A DNA stretch of 64,000 bases from Candidatus Yanofskyibacteriota bacterium (lineage in GTDB: Bacteria; Patescibacteria; Paceibacteria; 2-02-FULL-40-12; IGHO2-12-FULL-4). Under the pieces are notes generated by a model, which was not told the origin of the DNA, searched no databases, and was given only the letters and a program-made list of their open reading frames with translations. Below are positions 30,815 to 39,129 of this stretch, in pieces (within the stretch, counting starts at the first letter, position 1; the number at the start of each line of letters is the position of its first letter). The stretch is from positions 62,001-126,000 of the forward strand of contig JACPNK010000002.1 in assembly GCA_016185525.1 (NCBI GenBank), in the 5' to 3' direction. The position numbers were made by a program, and so were the translations under genes.

Positions 30815-32617
30815 ATGTTCGGAAAAAAAGAAATTATAGTGGAAACTCCTAAAAATATAGAAAAAAGTGCTGAAACCGGAGACCAGAAAAGTCTGGAGGT
30901 TTCTTATTTGCAAAAACAGATTGCCGCCTTTGATGTTTATAAAGAGATGATCGGTTCTGAAAAAGGCACGGAAGATTACAAGCGTTTGAAAGAAGATTGG
31001 ATAGAAAAAAGAGCAGAGATTACAAAGCACGAAGAATCAATGCCGGCAGAACTGCTTGAAGAATATGCTAGCAAATACAACTCAAGCGAGAAAAAAGTTA
31101 GGCAAAGGCTGGCAGAACTAGGAAATGTTGAAACCAACCCAGACCAGAAAGAGCCAGCAGAAAAAACAGGAGAAGATGTTTTGGGGTCAAAAGACATTTG
31201 GAAACCACTGGCTGGAAAAGACGATCCGGAGAAGATGACTTTGCCGGAAAAGAAAAAAAGACTGGACATGGTCAGAGGGGCGGCTGGTCCGTTGACCGTG
31301 GCTTATTGGGAAAATGCGGTGGCTAACCATCAAGAACAGGAAGTCCGTGAAGAAGCGGAAGAGCACAGAGACGAAATAGCGGATTTGGAGGCAGAAAACG
31401 AGGAACTGGAGAAACAATTGAGATCTGAAAGAAAAAGAGAGGTTGAGGTCTTTGAGGAACCCAACGATGCGGAAATTAGCCGTTTAGAGAGAGAATCAGA
31501 AGATAAGCAAGAGGAATTGAAAGAAAAAAAACAAGGCTGGGGCGAAAAGTTTAAGAAAGGAGTAAAAAAGTTTTTTGATAAATTTAAAAAGGAAAATAAA
31601 AAAGAAGACAAAAAAACAGAGGAAGCGAAAGAAGAAAAGACTTCGGAATCAACAGATACAAGAACACCGGAAGAGAAAATTGTCAGCGGCGAGGAGTATC
31701 TTGATGAATCCGGTTTTATTCATAATCAAAAAGAGGGCAAGGGTTACAAAAAAGTCAGCGGTTTCTTGGCCGAGAGAGCCAAAGGTTTTGTCGGCGGATT
31801 TGGCTGGTGGGAATCTCACCAGGCGGAAAAATTCAGATTAGGCACAAAAGAAGCCGGTATTGACTCTAAGGCGCAGTCTCAACTTATTGAACAAGAAGAG
31901 GGTCTACTGGATTTTGATGATGCTTGGGAAGAAGCGCATGAGATTGAAGAAAAGAGAGCAAGAGAAGAGGAGGTATTCGAAAAAGAGTATGGCGCCGGTG
32001 AAGAAGGGGCCAGATACGCGGCTATTATGTGGTTGAGTAATAAAATCTCGCAAAGAAAAAAAGAATATAATCAAAAGGTTGAAGATAAAATTGTTACTTT
32101 AACTTTAGAAAAACTAGAGCAGAAAATTGGCGGGAAAGAGTGGTTTGAAGCATACAAAGCGGCTAATGGCGGCAGAGCCCTAACTCCGGAAAAAGCGACA
32201 GAACTGGAAAAAAAAGTCAGGGAAAAAATTGGCGAATTGAGAAGAGGCCAATCCAAAAAGGATCTGGTTGATTTTATAAAACTCTCAAGACAATCTTTAG
32301 ACAAAAATTGGTGGCACAGATATATCTATACAGTCGTGGATGCTGTTTTTGCTGGGTTTATGTTTAAATGGGTGGTTGGGAAGTATCTTGGCGGAAAGGC
32401 GGTTGAAGTTGCGGCTGGAAAGGGTGGAGCCGGAAAAGCTTTAGAGTGGGGAATGAAAGACCATGTTTGGGGAGAAACAAAAAGATTTTTAATACAAAAA
32501 GGCGTTGACCCGACTGACTCCAACATTCTTAAATATGCCAAAATGGTGGCCCAACCGGGCGGATACTTATTAAAATTTACACGCGTAGCCGCTGAATTGG
32601 CTAAGCTAGGTTTTTAA
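30815..32617 (+). CDS. Large charged coiled-coil protein with C-terminal membrane region
   Basis: A 600-residue protein that I do not recognise. The first two thirds are extremely rich in Glu and Lys with predicted coiled coils (REEAEEHRDEIADLEAENEE; KKFFDKFKKENKKEDKKTEE). The C-terminal part has a hydrophobic helix (YTVVDAVFAGFMFKWVVGKY) and small-residue segments (KAVEVAAGKGGAGKALEW). It may be membrane-attached with a long cytoplasmic rod. It heads a run of orphan genes before the TrwB-like ATPase. Confidence 0.7.
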   Translation: MFGKKEIIVETPKNIEKSAETGDQKSLEVSYLQKQIAAFDVYKEMIGSEKGTEDYKRLKEDWIEKRAEITKHEESMPAELLEEYASKYNSSEKKVRQRLAELGNVETNPDQKEPAEKTGEDVLGSKDIWKPLAGKDDPEKMTLPEKKKRLDMVRGAAGPLTVAYWENAVANHQEQEVREEAEEHRDEIADLEAENEELEKQLRSERKREVEVFEEPNDAEISRLERESEDKQEELKEKKQGWGEKFKKGVKKFFDKFKKENKKEDKKTEEAKEEKTSESTDTRTPEEKIVSGEEYLDESGFIHNQKEGKGYKKVSGFLAERAKGFVGGFGWWESHQAEKFRLGTKEAGIDSKAQSQLIEQEEGLLDFDDAWEEAHEIEEKRAREEEVFEKEYGAGEEGARYAAIMWLSNKISQRKKEYNQKVEDKIVTLTLEKLEQKIGGKEWFEAYKAANGGRALTPEKATELEKKVREKIGELRRGQSKKDLVDFIKLSRQSLDKNWWHRYIYTVVDAVFAGFMFKWVVGKYLGGKAVEVAAGKGGAGKALEWGMKDHVWGETKRFLIQKGVDPTDSNILKYAKMVAQPGGYLLKFTRVAAELAKLGF

Positions 32618-32619
32618 GA

Positions 32620-32642
32620 CTTACAAGGGTCACCCTTGTAAG
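32620..32642. repeat. Perfect palindrome, 10-bp arms
   Basis: CTTACAAGGG-TCA-CCCTTGTAAG, just after the stop of the 600-residue protein. No T-run on the plus strand. Shares the AAGG/CCTT core with 13459 and 14810. Confidence 0.7.
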
Positions 32643-32673
32643 GGAAAAAAGTGTGGTATAATATTGTAAAATA

Positions 32674-33018
32674 ATGAATGCAAAAATAGAAAAAGGAATA
32701 CAGGAAAGACTGGCCAAATTACTGGCTGATTCGCCGTTGGCGGAAAACATAAAAAAAGCTTTGCTTGATAATATGGACAAAATCCCGGATTACCATGTTT
32801 TTGATTTAATTGACGCATTGGAGAAAGAAAAAGTAGAGTTGCAAAGAATCGCTTTAGATATCAAACTTTATCTTGAACAGCAGGATAAAGACTGGAAAGA
32901 TTTAGAAGCCAAACAAGAGGCAGTAGCTGATGAAATTGTGGACCAGGAGATTCAAAAAATTGAGGATGAGTTCAAATTGCAACAAGCAAAAGACAGCCTC
33001 ACTCCTGCCACTCCTTAG
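32674..33018 (+). CDS. Small helical protein of unknown function
   Basis: A 114-residue, strongly helical and acidic protein (GIQERLAKLLADSPLAENIK; ALEKEKVELQRIALDIKLYL). A TATAAT box lies 13 bp before the start (32655-32660), so its leader is very short. It precedes the DMT transporter by 14 bp. No family recognised. Confidence 0.65.
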   Translation: MNAKIEKGIQERLAKLLADSPLAENIKKALLDNMDKIPDYHVFDLIDALEKEKVELQRIALDIKLYLEQQDKDWKDLEAKQEAVADEIVDQEIQKIEDEFKLQQAKDSLTPATP

Positions 33019-33032
33019 CGAACCTCATACAT

Positions 33033-33896
33033 ATGGGTGTATTTTTAGCGCTGCTGACATTGGTTTTTTGGGGTTTCGGTGACTTTTTAATTCAAAAAAG
33101 CGCCCGCAGATTCGGCGACAGCATCGCCCTTTTTTATATTACATTTGCCGGCATGGTCGGTTTCTTTCCCTGGGCAATCAAAGATTTAAAGTTGATAATA
33201 GCTTCTCCTCTTAATTTGTTCCTTTTGCTGGCCGCCGGCGTGGTTATATTCTTTGCGGCAATGTTTGATTTTGAGGGTTTGCGCAAAGGCAAAATGTCCG
33301 TCATAGAGCCGGTGCTGGCTCTGGAGGTAATTGTTACGACTGTTTTGGCAAGTTTAGTTTTGAAAGAGTTTCTTACTGCTTGGCAAATACTCTGGTTAGC
33401 TCTAGGAATTTTGGGGATACTTTTGGTTTCGTTAAAGTCTCTAGCTCATCTTAAAAAAATTAATCTGGAAAAGGGCGTCATCTATGCTCTCTTTGGCGCC
33501 CTTGCCATGGGTTTTTCCAACTTTCTTTTTGGCTGGGGTTCAAGGCAGATCAATCCGATCGTGGTCAACTGGTTTACCGACGCTTTTGTTGTTTTGGTTT
33601 TGGCCGTACACTTAACCCGCACAGAGCGCTGGAAAGAAGTCTGGCAAGACTGGCGCAAATCCAAGAAACTTATTTTAGGCGTCAGTATTTTAGACAATAT
33701 GGCTTGGCTTACTTTTTCATACAGTATGCTTCTGATTCCGATTGCCATCGCTACCGGGATTAGTGAGAGCTACATTGCTTTGGCGGCAGCTCTGGGCTTG
33801 ATTTTCAACAAGGAGAAGTTAAAAAAGCACCAGTGGTGGGGTTTGGTTCTGGCGATTGTCTCGGTTGTCCTAATTGCTTTCACAGTTTCAAGCTGA
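33033..33896 (+). CDS. EamA/DMT-family transporter
   Basis: A 287-residue membrane protein with ten helices arranged as two EamA repeats. Visible marks: VFWGFGDFLIQKSARRFGDS at the start, KMSVIEPVLALEVIVTTVLA at the end of repeat 1 and GISESYIALAAALGLIFNKE in repeat 2. Members export or import small metabolites; substrate unknown. Followed by hairpin E5. Confidence 0.85.
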   Translation: MGVFLALLTLVFWGFGDFLIQKSARRFGDSIALFYITFAGMVGFFPWAIKDLKLIIASPLNLFLLLAAGVVIFFAAMFDFEGLRKGKMSVIEPVLALEVIVTTVLASLVLKEFLTAWQILWLALGILGILLVSLKSLAHLKKINLEKGVIYALFGALAMGFSNFLFGWGSRQINPIVVNWFTDAFVVLVLAVHLTRTERWKEVWQDWRKSKKLILGVSILDNMAWLTFSYSMLLIPIAIATGISESYIALAAALGLIFNKEKLKKHQWWGLVLAIVSVVLIAFTVSS

Positions 33897-33933
33897 TTAA
33901 ATTGCACAAAGTCAGAAGCGTACTATAATCTTG

Positions 33934-34152
33934 AAAAACTTATTACTTAATGTTTTTGAAGGCTCTGCAGGCTGTGGATTGCTCGCGAGCCGCTTTTTCA
34001 GCCCATTCAGCAGAATAAGATGAAAAAGCGGCGAGCTGGACGGAAAGAGTATAATACTTCTGTACTCTTTCCGAATCCACAGACTGCAAAGAGCGAGCTT
34101 TCTCGCAGGAAGAAAGCGAGCGTCCGGAAAAAGCAGTAAGTAATAAGTTTTT
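33934..34152. repeat. Large intergenic hairpin element, copy E5 (reverse orientation)
   Basis: Perfect 16-bp outer arms (AAAAACTTATTACTTA at 33934-33949; complement 34137-34152), inner stems such as CTGTGGATT/AATCCACAG (33972-34082), and an apical GGAAAGAGT/ACTCTTTCC stem (34042-34072). Read on the reverse strand, the apical loop is ACAGAAGTATTAT, close to TACAGAATAATTAT of E2. So it is the same element type inserted the other way round. Confidence 0.75.
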
Positions 34153-34185
34153 TATTTACTTTAAATTTTATGCTATAATTAGTCC

Positions 34186-34623
34186 ATGGAAACACCCACT
34201 AGTTTAGAGCAGGAGATTGCTGACATTGAGAGACGGCTGGCTGAAAAAAAGGCCCTTCGGCAAGTTCAGGGCGAACGGCCTGTTGTCCAAGAAGAAAAAG
34301 GCATGTTACATGAAGTCGTAAGCGAGAAAGCTCAAGAGTCTGCGCCAAGCTATCAGCCTTCTGCACCTCTACCACAATCTTCGCTTCCGGCCATAGACAA
34401 TGTCTTGCCTCCGCCAGTAAGCGAGCCGCCTTCGTATTTGTCAGATGAGCTCAAAACCAAAGTCCAGGATTTGGTTAATATCGCTTTTACCAAAGGTCTG
34501 ACTGAAGCAGTTAAAGAAGTTTCTAAAATGAATAATCCGGCTATCTTAGACGCTTTCCACGATGTTCTAGTAGACCAGCTTTATGACGTTTTGGTTGAAA
34601 GAGGGAAATTAGAAAAAATATGA
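34186..34623 (+). CDS. Unknown protein with Pro-rich linker
   Basis: A 145-residue protein: N-terminal coiled coil (SLEQEIADIERRLAEKKALR), a Pro/Ser-rich linker (SAPLPQSSLPAIDNVLPPPV) and a helical C-terminal domain (KVQDLVNIAFTKGLTEAVKE). A TATAAT box at 34174-34179 lies just before the start. Codons about 22-32 contain the widespread palindromic repeat CCCTTCGGCAAGTTCAGGGC (34253-34278). It stands just upstream of the zincin-like and TrwB-like genes, and this order suggests a shared envelope or secretion role. Confidence 0.65.
   Translation: METPTSLEQEIADIERRLAEKKALRQVQGERPVVQEEKGMLHEVVSEKAQESAPSYQPSAPLPQSSLPAIDNVLPPPVSEPPSYLSDELKTKVQDLVNIAFTKGLTEAVKEVSKMNNPAILDAFHDVLVDQLYDVLVERGKLEKI
34251..34280. 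repeat. Dispersed palindromic repeat inside a gene
   Basis: GGCCCTTCGGCAAG followed by TTCAGGGCGAACGGCC is an instance of a palindrome that is known from many bacterial genomes (CCCTTCGACAAGCTCAGGGC type). Here it is translated as ALRQVQGERP. Confidence 0.75.
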
Positions 34624-34642
34624 AATTTTTGAATCAAGAATT

Positions 34643-35983
34643 ATGAATTATGAATCAAGGAAAACTTTAGAAAAAGCCGAGAAAGAAGTTGGCCCGGAAA
34701 CAGAACCGGAGATTGAAAAATTAGATTCCCACACTTTGGCTTTTATAAAATCAGGGCATATTGATATACCAGATATGGCTGATTTTGACCCCGCAAGGTC
34801 TTTGGCGGAAATCAAAGAATTTACCAGACATCTTTCAAAAGAAAACTCTTCTTCGGCAAGAGCCGCTTTGGTAAGAGAATTTCGGGAGAAGTTTAAAATT
34901 TTCAGAGAAAACTTAGTAAAGGCACAGTTATCAATGGAGGGTCTGTTGGTGGAAGATCCGGACGAAAGTCCTGAAAAGTTAAAGCAAGCAGTCGGAAACA
35001 TTATTAAAAACTACAAAATGGGCTCTTTGGCTAAAGAATTTTACTCTGCCCTGAAAAACTTTTTGAAAGCTCGTAAAGTAATTAAAGATTTGACCTTAAC
35101 GTATGCTGAAAAGTATGGGGAAAGAAAGCAGGAAATGCTTTTTAAAAAACTTTTCGGTAAAGCGCCTCAAGGCAAAATCGAAACTTTTACCATGCCCATT
35201 AACCTGCTTTTTAGAGTGCACGATCCCGAAGATTATCTTTCGGCTATTTTGGGTCGTGATAAAAATAGATTTAGCAAAGATGCTCAAGAAACTTTAAAAA
35301 CTTCAGGCGGGTTACTGCTCAATAGGGATATGCCGATAAAAAATCTAAAAGGCAAAATTATGGTTGAAAATTCATCGGTGGAAAAAAACGAAAATTATTG
35401 GGAAACAAAGGCAATTCATGAAGAAGAACACTCTATTCACCACTTAATTTACCCGACACGGACTATGATTAGAAAAGAGAGCGAATCAATAAGACTGCAT
35501 TTGACAAAAGAAACACAGACAATTAAATTTGAAGATTTTTTGAAATCAGTAGCCGAAACCTTTATTATTAAATGGGAAGGTGGAGCCAAAAGCGAAATTC
35601 TTGCTTACTGGAAAACGCAGGGACATTCTTCTGAAACGATTTCTCGTATTCTTTTAGATTTGGATATGTACAACTTTTTAAAAGAAGGTGATGAGGATTC
35701 TTTCGCAAACTTAATAGTCAATATCGTTCAAAAAACAGATACGGTGATAAAAAGTCCGGAAGGAAGAATTTTGAGTCTTGATGAGATCCGGCAGATTGCG
35801 CTTAGAGTTATAAACGAATTTTGGGAATTGTATAAAAAAAGGGTTGCTAGAGCTTTAAATGAAGTTTATGAACTGGAACAAAAATATGGCGATAATGCTG
35901 AAGCCAAATTAAAGATTCTTAGATTGCTAAGTCAAGAGCCTTTACATCGCTGGAACAGATTGAGCAGGCTTATGACCCAATAA
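34643..35983 (+). CDS. Unknown protein with HExxH zincin-like motif
   Basis: A 446-residue, mostly helical protein. In the middle it has YWETKAIHEEEHSIHHLIYP (about 249-268) with H-E-E-E-H, the zinc-binding HExxH signature, and downstream GGAKSEILAYWKTQGHSSE, where a Glu could be the third ligand. That suggests a zinc peptidase of the zincin type, but HExxH alone is weak evidence. No signal peptide. It starts 19 bp after the gene at 34186 and precedes the TrwB-like ATPase by 47 bp. Confidence 0.6.
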   Translation: MNYESRKTLEKAEKEVGPETEPEIEKLDSHTLAFIKSGHIDIPDMADFDPARSLAEIKEFTRHLSKENSSSARAALVREFREKFKIFRENLVKAQLSMEGLLVEDPDESPEKLKQAVGNIIKNYKMGSLAKEFYSALKNFLKARKVIKDLTLTYAEKYGERKQEMLFKKLFGKAPQGKIETFTMPINLLFRVHDPEDYLSAILGRDKNRFSKDAQETLKTSGGLLLNRDMPIKNLKGKIMVENSSVEKNENYWETKAIHEEEHSIHHLIYPTRTMIRKESESIRLHLTKETQTIKFEDFLKSVAETFIIKWEGGAKSEILAYWKTQGHSSETISRILLDLDMYNFLKEGDEDSFANLIVNIVQKTDTVIKSPEGRILSLDEIRQIALRVINEFWELYKKRVARALNEVYELEQKYGDNAEAKLKILRLLSQEPLHRWNRLSRLMTQ

Positions 35984-36030
35984 ATTAAAGTCAACATCGG
36001 ACGTTGACAGAATTTCTTTAACTTATTTTT

Positions 36031-38484
36031 ATGGTTTTTCTAATTTCCTCATTCATCGCTTTGGGCATAATCTTTATTGCCGGTCTTGTTGTCTTGGGCA
36101 GTTTTAAGACAAAAGGCAGGATGCAGAGGGCTTTGAATATGAGCCTCTTTTTGGTCAGAGTTCCCAGAGAAGTAAGTCCGCCAGCCGGCGGAGGCGGACA
36201 AAGGCCGGAGAAAGAACTTATTTCAATTGCCGAACAAATGCTCTCCGGTTTTTCTAACATGCATTCCAAGGGTTGGAACAAGTTTTTGTACGGCGAACCT
36301 TATGTTTCTTTGGAGCTTGCCGTTCACCATGTTGGGGAGGAAACACATTTTTACATTGCCGTCCCAAAAAAGAACGAAGACACGATTGAAAAGCAAATTT
36401 ACAGCTTTTATCCCACAGCAGAAGTTACCAAAACAAACGACTACAATATTTTTAATCCGCAAGGCGCCAATGCCGGCACTTACCTTACCTACACCCAAAA
36501 TGAAGTTCTTCCGGTGAAAACTTACCAGAAACTTGAAAGCGACCCGATTGGCGCAATTCTGACTTCAATGTCAAAGCTTGAAGCCGAAGGCGAGGGGGCT
36601 GCTTTACAAATTCTGGTCAGGCCGACCCATTCTTCAAACCTTAAATCACTGGGGGTAAAAATCGCGCGCGGTATGCAATCAGGGCAGACTTTTAAAGAGT
36701 CTTTGAACAAAACGCAAGAGTCTCAAGGACTAAGCAATTTGATAAAAACATTCGGCCCTTCTAAAAAAGAAGAACCGAAGCCGCAAGAACCGGAAAAGCC
36801 AAAAGTGGTAACTCCTGCAGACGAAGAAGTTATTAAATCTATCACAGCTAAATCAAGCAAGCAGAATTTTGACGTCAATATCCGCCTGGTAACCTCTGCT
36901 GTATCACAGGCAAGGGCGGAACAGATCCTACAGGAATTCCAAGGTTCTCTTGCGCAGTTTTCTGCTCCCGACCTCAATGCTCTCAAAGCGGTAAAACTCT
37001 CCGGCGGATCTTTGCAAAAGCTTTTGTATAATTTTTCTTTCCGGCTTTTTGACGATAAGCAGAAAATGGTTATGTCAACGGAAGAAATTATCAGTTTATA
37101 CCATTTTCCGATTCACAGCACCGCCGCGCCGAAAGTCAGATTTCTTAAATCAAAACTGGCGGAACCGCCGACTAATTTGCCCCAGCAGGGGATAGTAGTC
37201 GGCAAAAGTTCTTACCGCGGGCAGGAGGTTTTGGTGCGAATGAGTGACGAAGACCGCCGCCGGCATATGTATGTCATCGGACAGACTGGCACCGGTAAGA
37301 CGACTATTATGAAAGCTATGGTCAGACAGGATATTGAAAACGGCAAAGGCGTCTGTGTGATTGACCCCCACGGTGATTTTGCTGAATTTGCCCTTTCGGT
37401 TGTGCCTAAAGAACGGGCGGAAGATGTGATTTACTTTGACCCGGCCGATTTGGAGAGGCCTTTGGGTTTGAACATGCTGGAAATTGACCCGAGCCATCCG
37501 GAACAAAAAACTATGGTCATTGACGAACTTTTTGGTATTTTTGACAAACTTTATGACCTGAAAACTACCGGTGGACCGATGTTTGAAAAATACTTTAAAA
37601 ATTCAGCTCTTTTGCTTTTGGACGACTATGCCAATCAAATTCCGGTGCTGGCGGACATTTCCAGAGTTTTGGTTGACGACGAATTCAGAACAGGCAAGCT
37701 TAGCCGTGAAACCAATCCTTTAGTCAAAGAATTCTGGGAAAAGGAAGCCGAAAAAGCGGCGGGCGAATCTTCGCTTGCCAATATGGCGCCTTACATTTCT
37801 TCCAAGATTACGTCTTTTATCTTTAATGAATTTTTGCGGCCGATTATCAATCAGCCAAAAAGCTCTTTTAACTTCAGGGAAGCGATGGACAAGAAAAAAA
37901 TCTTGGTCATCAATTTGTCTAAAGGGCGAATTGGTGAAATTAACGCCAGTCTTTTGGGTTTGATTATTGTCGGCAAGCTTTTGATGGCCGCTTTGTCTCG
38001 GGTTGATATGGACGAAAATCTGCGCAGCGACTTTTATCTCTATATGGATGAGTTTCATAATTTTACTACGCAAAGTATAGCCACTATTTTATCAGAAGCG
38101 CGCAAATACCGCCTGGATTTAATTTTAGCCCACCAATTTATTAAACAGCTTAAAGAGGAGATCCGAGACGCAGTGTTCGGCAACGTCGGCTCAATGGCGG
38201 TTTTTCGCATCAGCCCGGATGACGCAGAATTTATGAAAAATAAATTTGAGCCGGTGTTTTCGCCTCAAGACTTGATGAACATAGACAACCTGCACGCTTA
38301 TGTTAACCTTTTGATTAACGGTCAGACAGCCAGACCGTTTAACATCAAAATTGAAACCGAAAAAGTTTTCGGCGCGGGTTCTCCGGAGGTGGCAAAAGCA
38401 ATCAAAGAAATTTCTCGCTTAAAGTACGGCCGGCCCAGAGAAGAAGTGGAGAAGGAAATCAGATCTAAATATGGCCAGAGCTAG
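36031..38484 (+). CDS. TrwB/VirD4-like (DUF87/HerA-type) ATPase
   Basis: An 817-residue protein with an N-terminal TM helix (about 2-24), a cytoplasmic domain, and a C-terminal motor domain: Walker A GQTGTGKTTIMKAMV (about 420), CVIDPHGDFAEFALS, and Walker B DFYLYMDEFHNFTT followed by ARKYRLDLILAHQF. Such proteins drive DNA or protein transfer in type IV secretion; in CPR genomes they are near-universal and have been linked to type IV pili or DNA uptake. No relaxase or VirB genes are nearby, so a conjugation role is not supported here. A TCCGCC palindrome is translated near residue 50. Confidence 0.85.
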   Translation: MVFLISSFIALGIIFIAGLVVLGSFKTKGRMQRALNMSLFLVRVPREVSPPAGGGGQRPEKELISIAEQMLSGFSNMHSKGWNKFLYGEPYVSLELAVHHVGEETHFYIAVPKKNEDTIEKQIYSFYPTAEVTKTNDYNIFNPQGANAGTYLTYTQNEVLPVKTYQKLESDPIGAILTSMSKLEAEGEGAALQILVRPTHSSNLKSLGVKIARGMQSGQTFKESLNKTQESQGLSNLIKTFGPSKKEEPKPQEPEKPKVVTPADEEVIKSITAKSSKQNFDVNIRLVTSAVSQARAEQILQEFQGSLAQFSAPDLNALKAVKLSGGSLQKLLYNFSFRLFDDKQKMVMSTEEIISLYHFPIHSTAAPKVRFLKSKLAEPPTNLPQQGIVVGKSSYRGQEVLVRMSDEDRRRHMYVIGQTGTGKTTIMKAMVRQDIENGKGVCVIDPHGDFAEFALSVVPKERAEDVIYFDPADLERPLGLNMLEIDPSHPEQKTMVIDELFGIFDKLYDLKTTGGPMFEKYFKNSALLLLDDYANQIPVLADISRVLVDDEFRTGKLSRETNPLVKEFWEKEAEKAAGESSLANMAPYISSKITSFIFNEFLRPIINQPKSSFNFREAMDKKKILVINLSKGRIGEINASLLGLIIVGKLLMAALSRVDMDENLRSDFYLYMDEFHNFTTQSIATILSEARKYRLDLILAHQFIKQLKEEIRDAVFGNVGSMAVFRISPDDAEFMKNKFEPVFSPQDLMNIDNLHAYVNLLINGQTARPFNIKIETEKVFGAGSPEVAKAIKEISRLKYGRPREEVEKEIRSKYGQS
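36177..36192. repeat. 16-bp palindrome TCCGCCAGCCGGCGGA, copy 1
   Basis: An inverted repeat (TCCGCC-AGCC-GGCGGA) in frame in the ATPase gene, giving SPPAGGGG. The identical 16 bases recur at 53194-53209 in another gene. Confidence 0.75.
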
Positions 38485-38496
38485 ATAATTTAAAAA

Positions 38497-39129
38497 ATGA
38501 AATTTTCTAAAAAAGATTTAGTTTACGCGGTTATCACCGGTTTAATGACCGGTCTGGTTGTCTGGCGGCTTTTGAAGTTTTGGAACATTGCCAGAATAGC
38601 CAACTTTGAAAGTCCTTCATATTTTTGGCTGGTCTTTTTTGTCCCCATTCTCTGGATCGCCGGCGTTTGGCTTGGCTATTTTTTAGGCCGATGGTTTGCT
38701 TTTTTCAACCAATTCGGAAAATATGTAGCCATCGGTTTCACCAACGCCGCCATTGATTTCGGGGTTTTTAATCTTTTGATCGCGCTTACCGGCAAAGCTC
38801 TTGGCTTGGCATTTCCGGTTTTCAAGGGCATATCTTTTTTGGTGGCCGTAACCAACAGCTTTTTTTGGAATAAATACTGGGCTTTTGAAGCCGGAGAAAG
38901 CCATGGCGGCAAGTCGGAGGCGGTTAAGTTTTTTGCCGTCAATCTTGTCACAATAGCAATAAATGTAGGTATCGCTTCTTTTGTTGCCAACGGTGTTGAC
39001 CCTTTCTTCAATCTTTCCGATAAAGCATGGGCTAATGTGGCCGCTGTATTTGGAGCCGCTGTTGCTTTAATGTTCAGCTTTATCGGTTTCCGGCTTATTG
39101 TTTTTAAAAAAAATGGTTCTCTATCGTAA
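38497..39129 (+). CDS. GtrA-like membrane protein
   Basis: A 210-residue membrane protein. The GtrA domain is in the second half: FGKYVAIGFTNAAIDFGVFN, then NSFFWNKYWAFEAGES, with four helices. Two extra helices precede it. GtrA proteins are thought to help flip lipid-linked sugars (undecaprenyl phosphate-glucose) across the membrane, which would fit with the GT39 enzyme. Its end overlaps the dnaX start by 17 bp. Confidence 0.85.
   Translation: MKFSKKDLVYAVITGLMTGLVVWRLLKFWNIARIANFESPSYFWLVFFVPILWIAGVWLGYFLGRWFAFFNQFGKYVAIGFTNAAIDFGVFNLLIALTGKALGLAFPVFKGISFLVAVTNSFFWNKYWAFEAGESHGGKSEAVKFFAVNLVTIAINVGIASFVANGVDPFFNLSDKAWANVAAVFGAAVALMFSFIGFRLIVFKKNGSLS

Noticed and set aside
36031..38484. A conjugative element carrying the TrwB-like ATPase
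   Set aside because: No relaxase, VirB proteins, integrase or origin-like repeats are near; the ATPase is part of the common CPR gene set.
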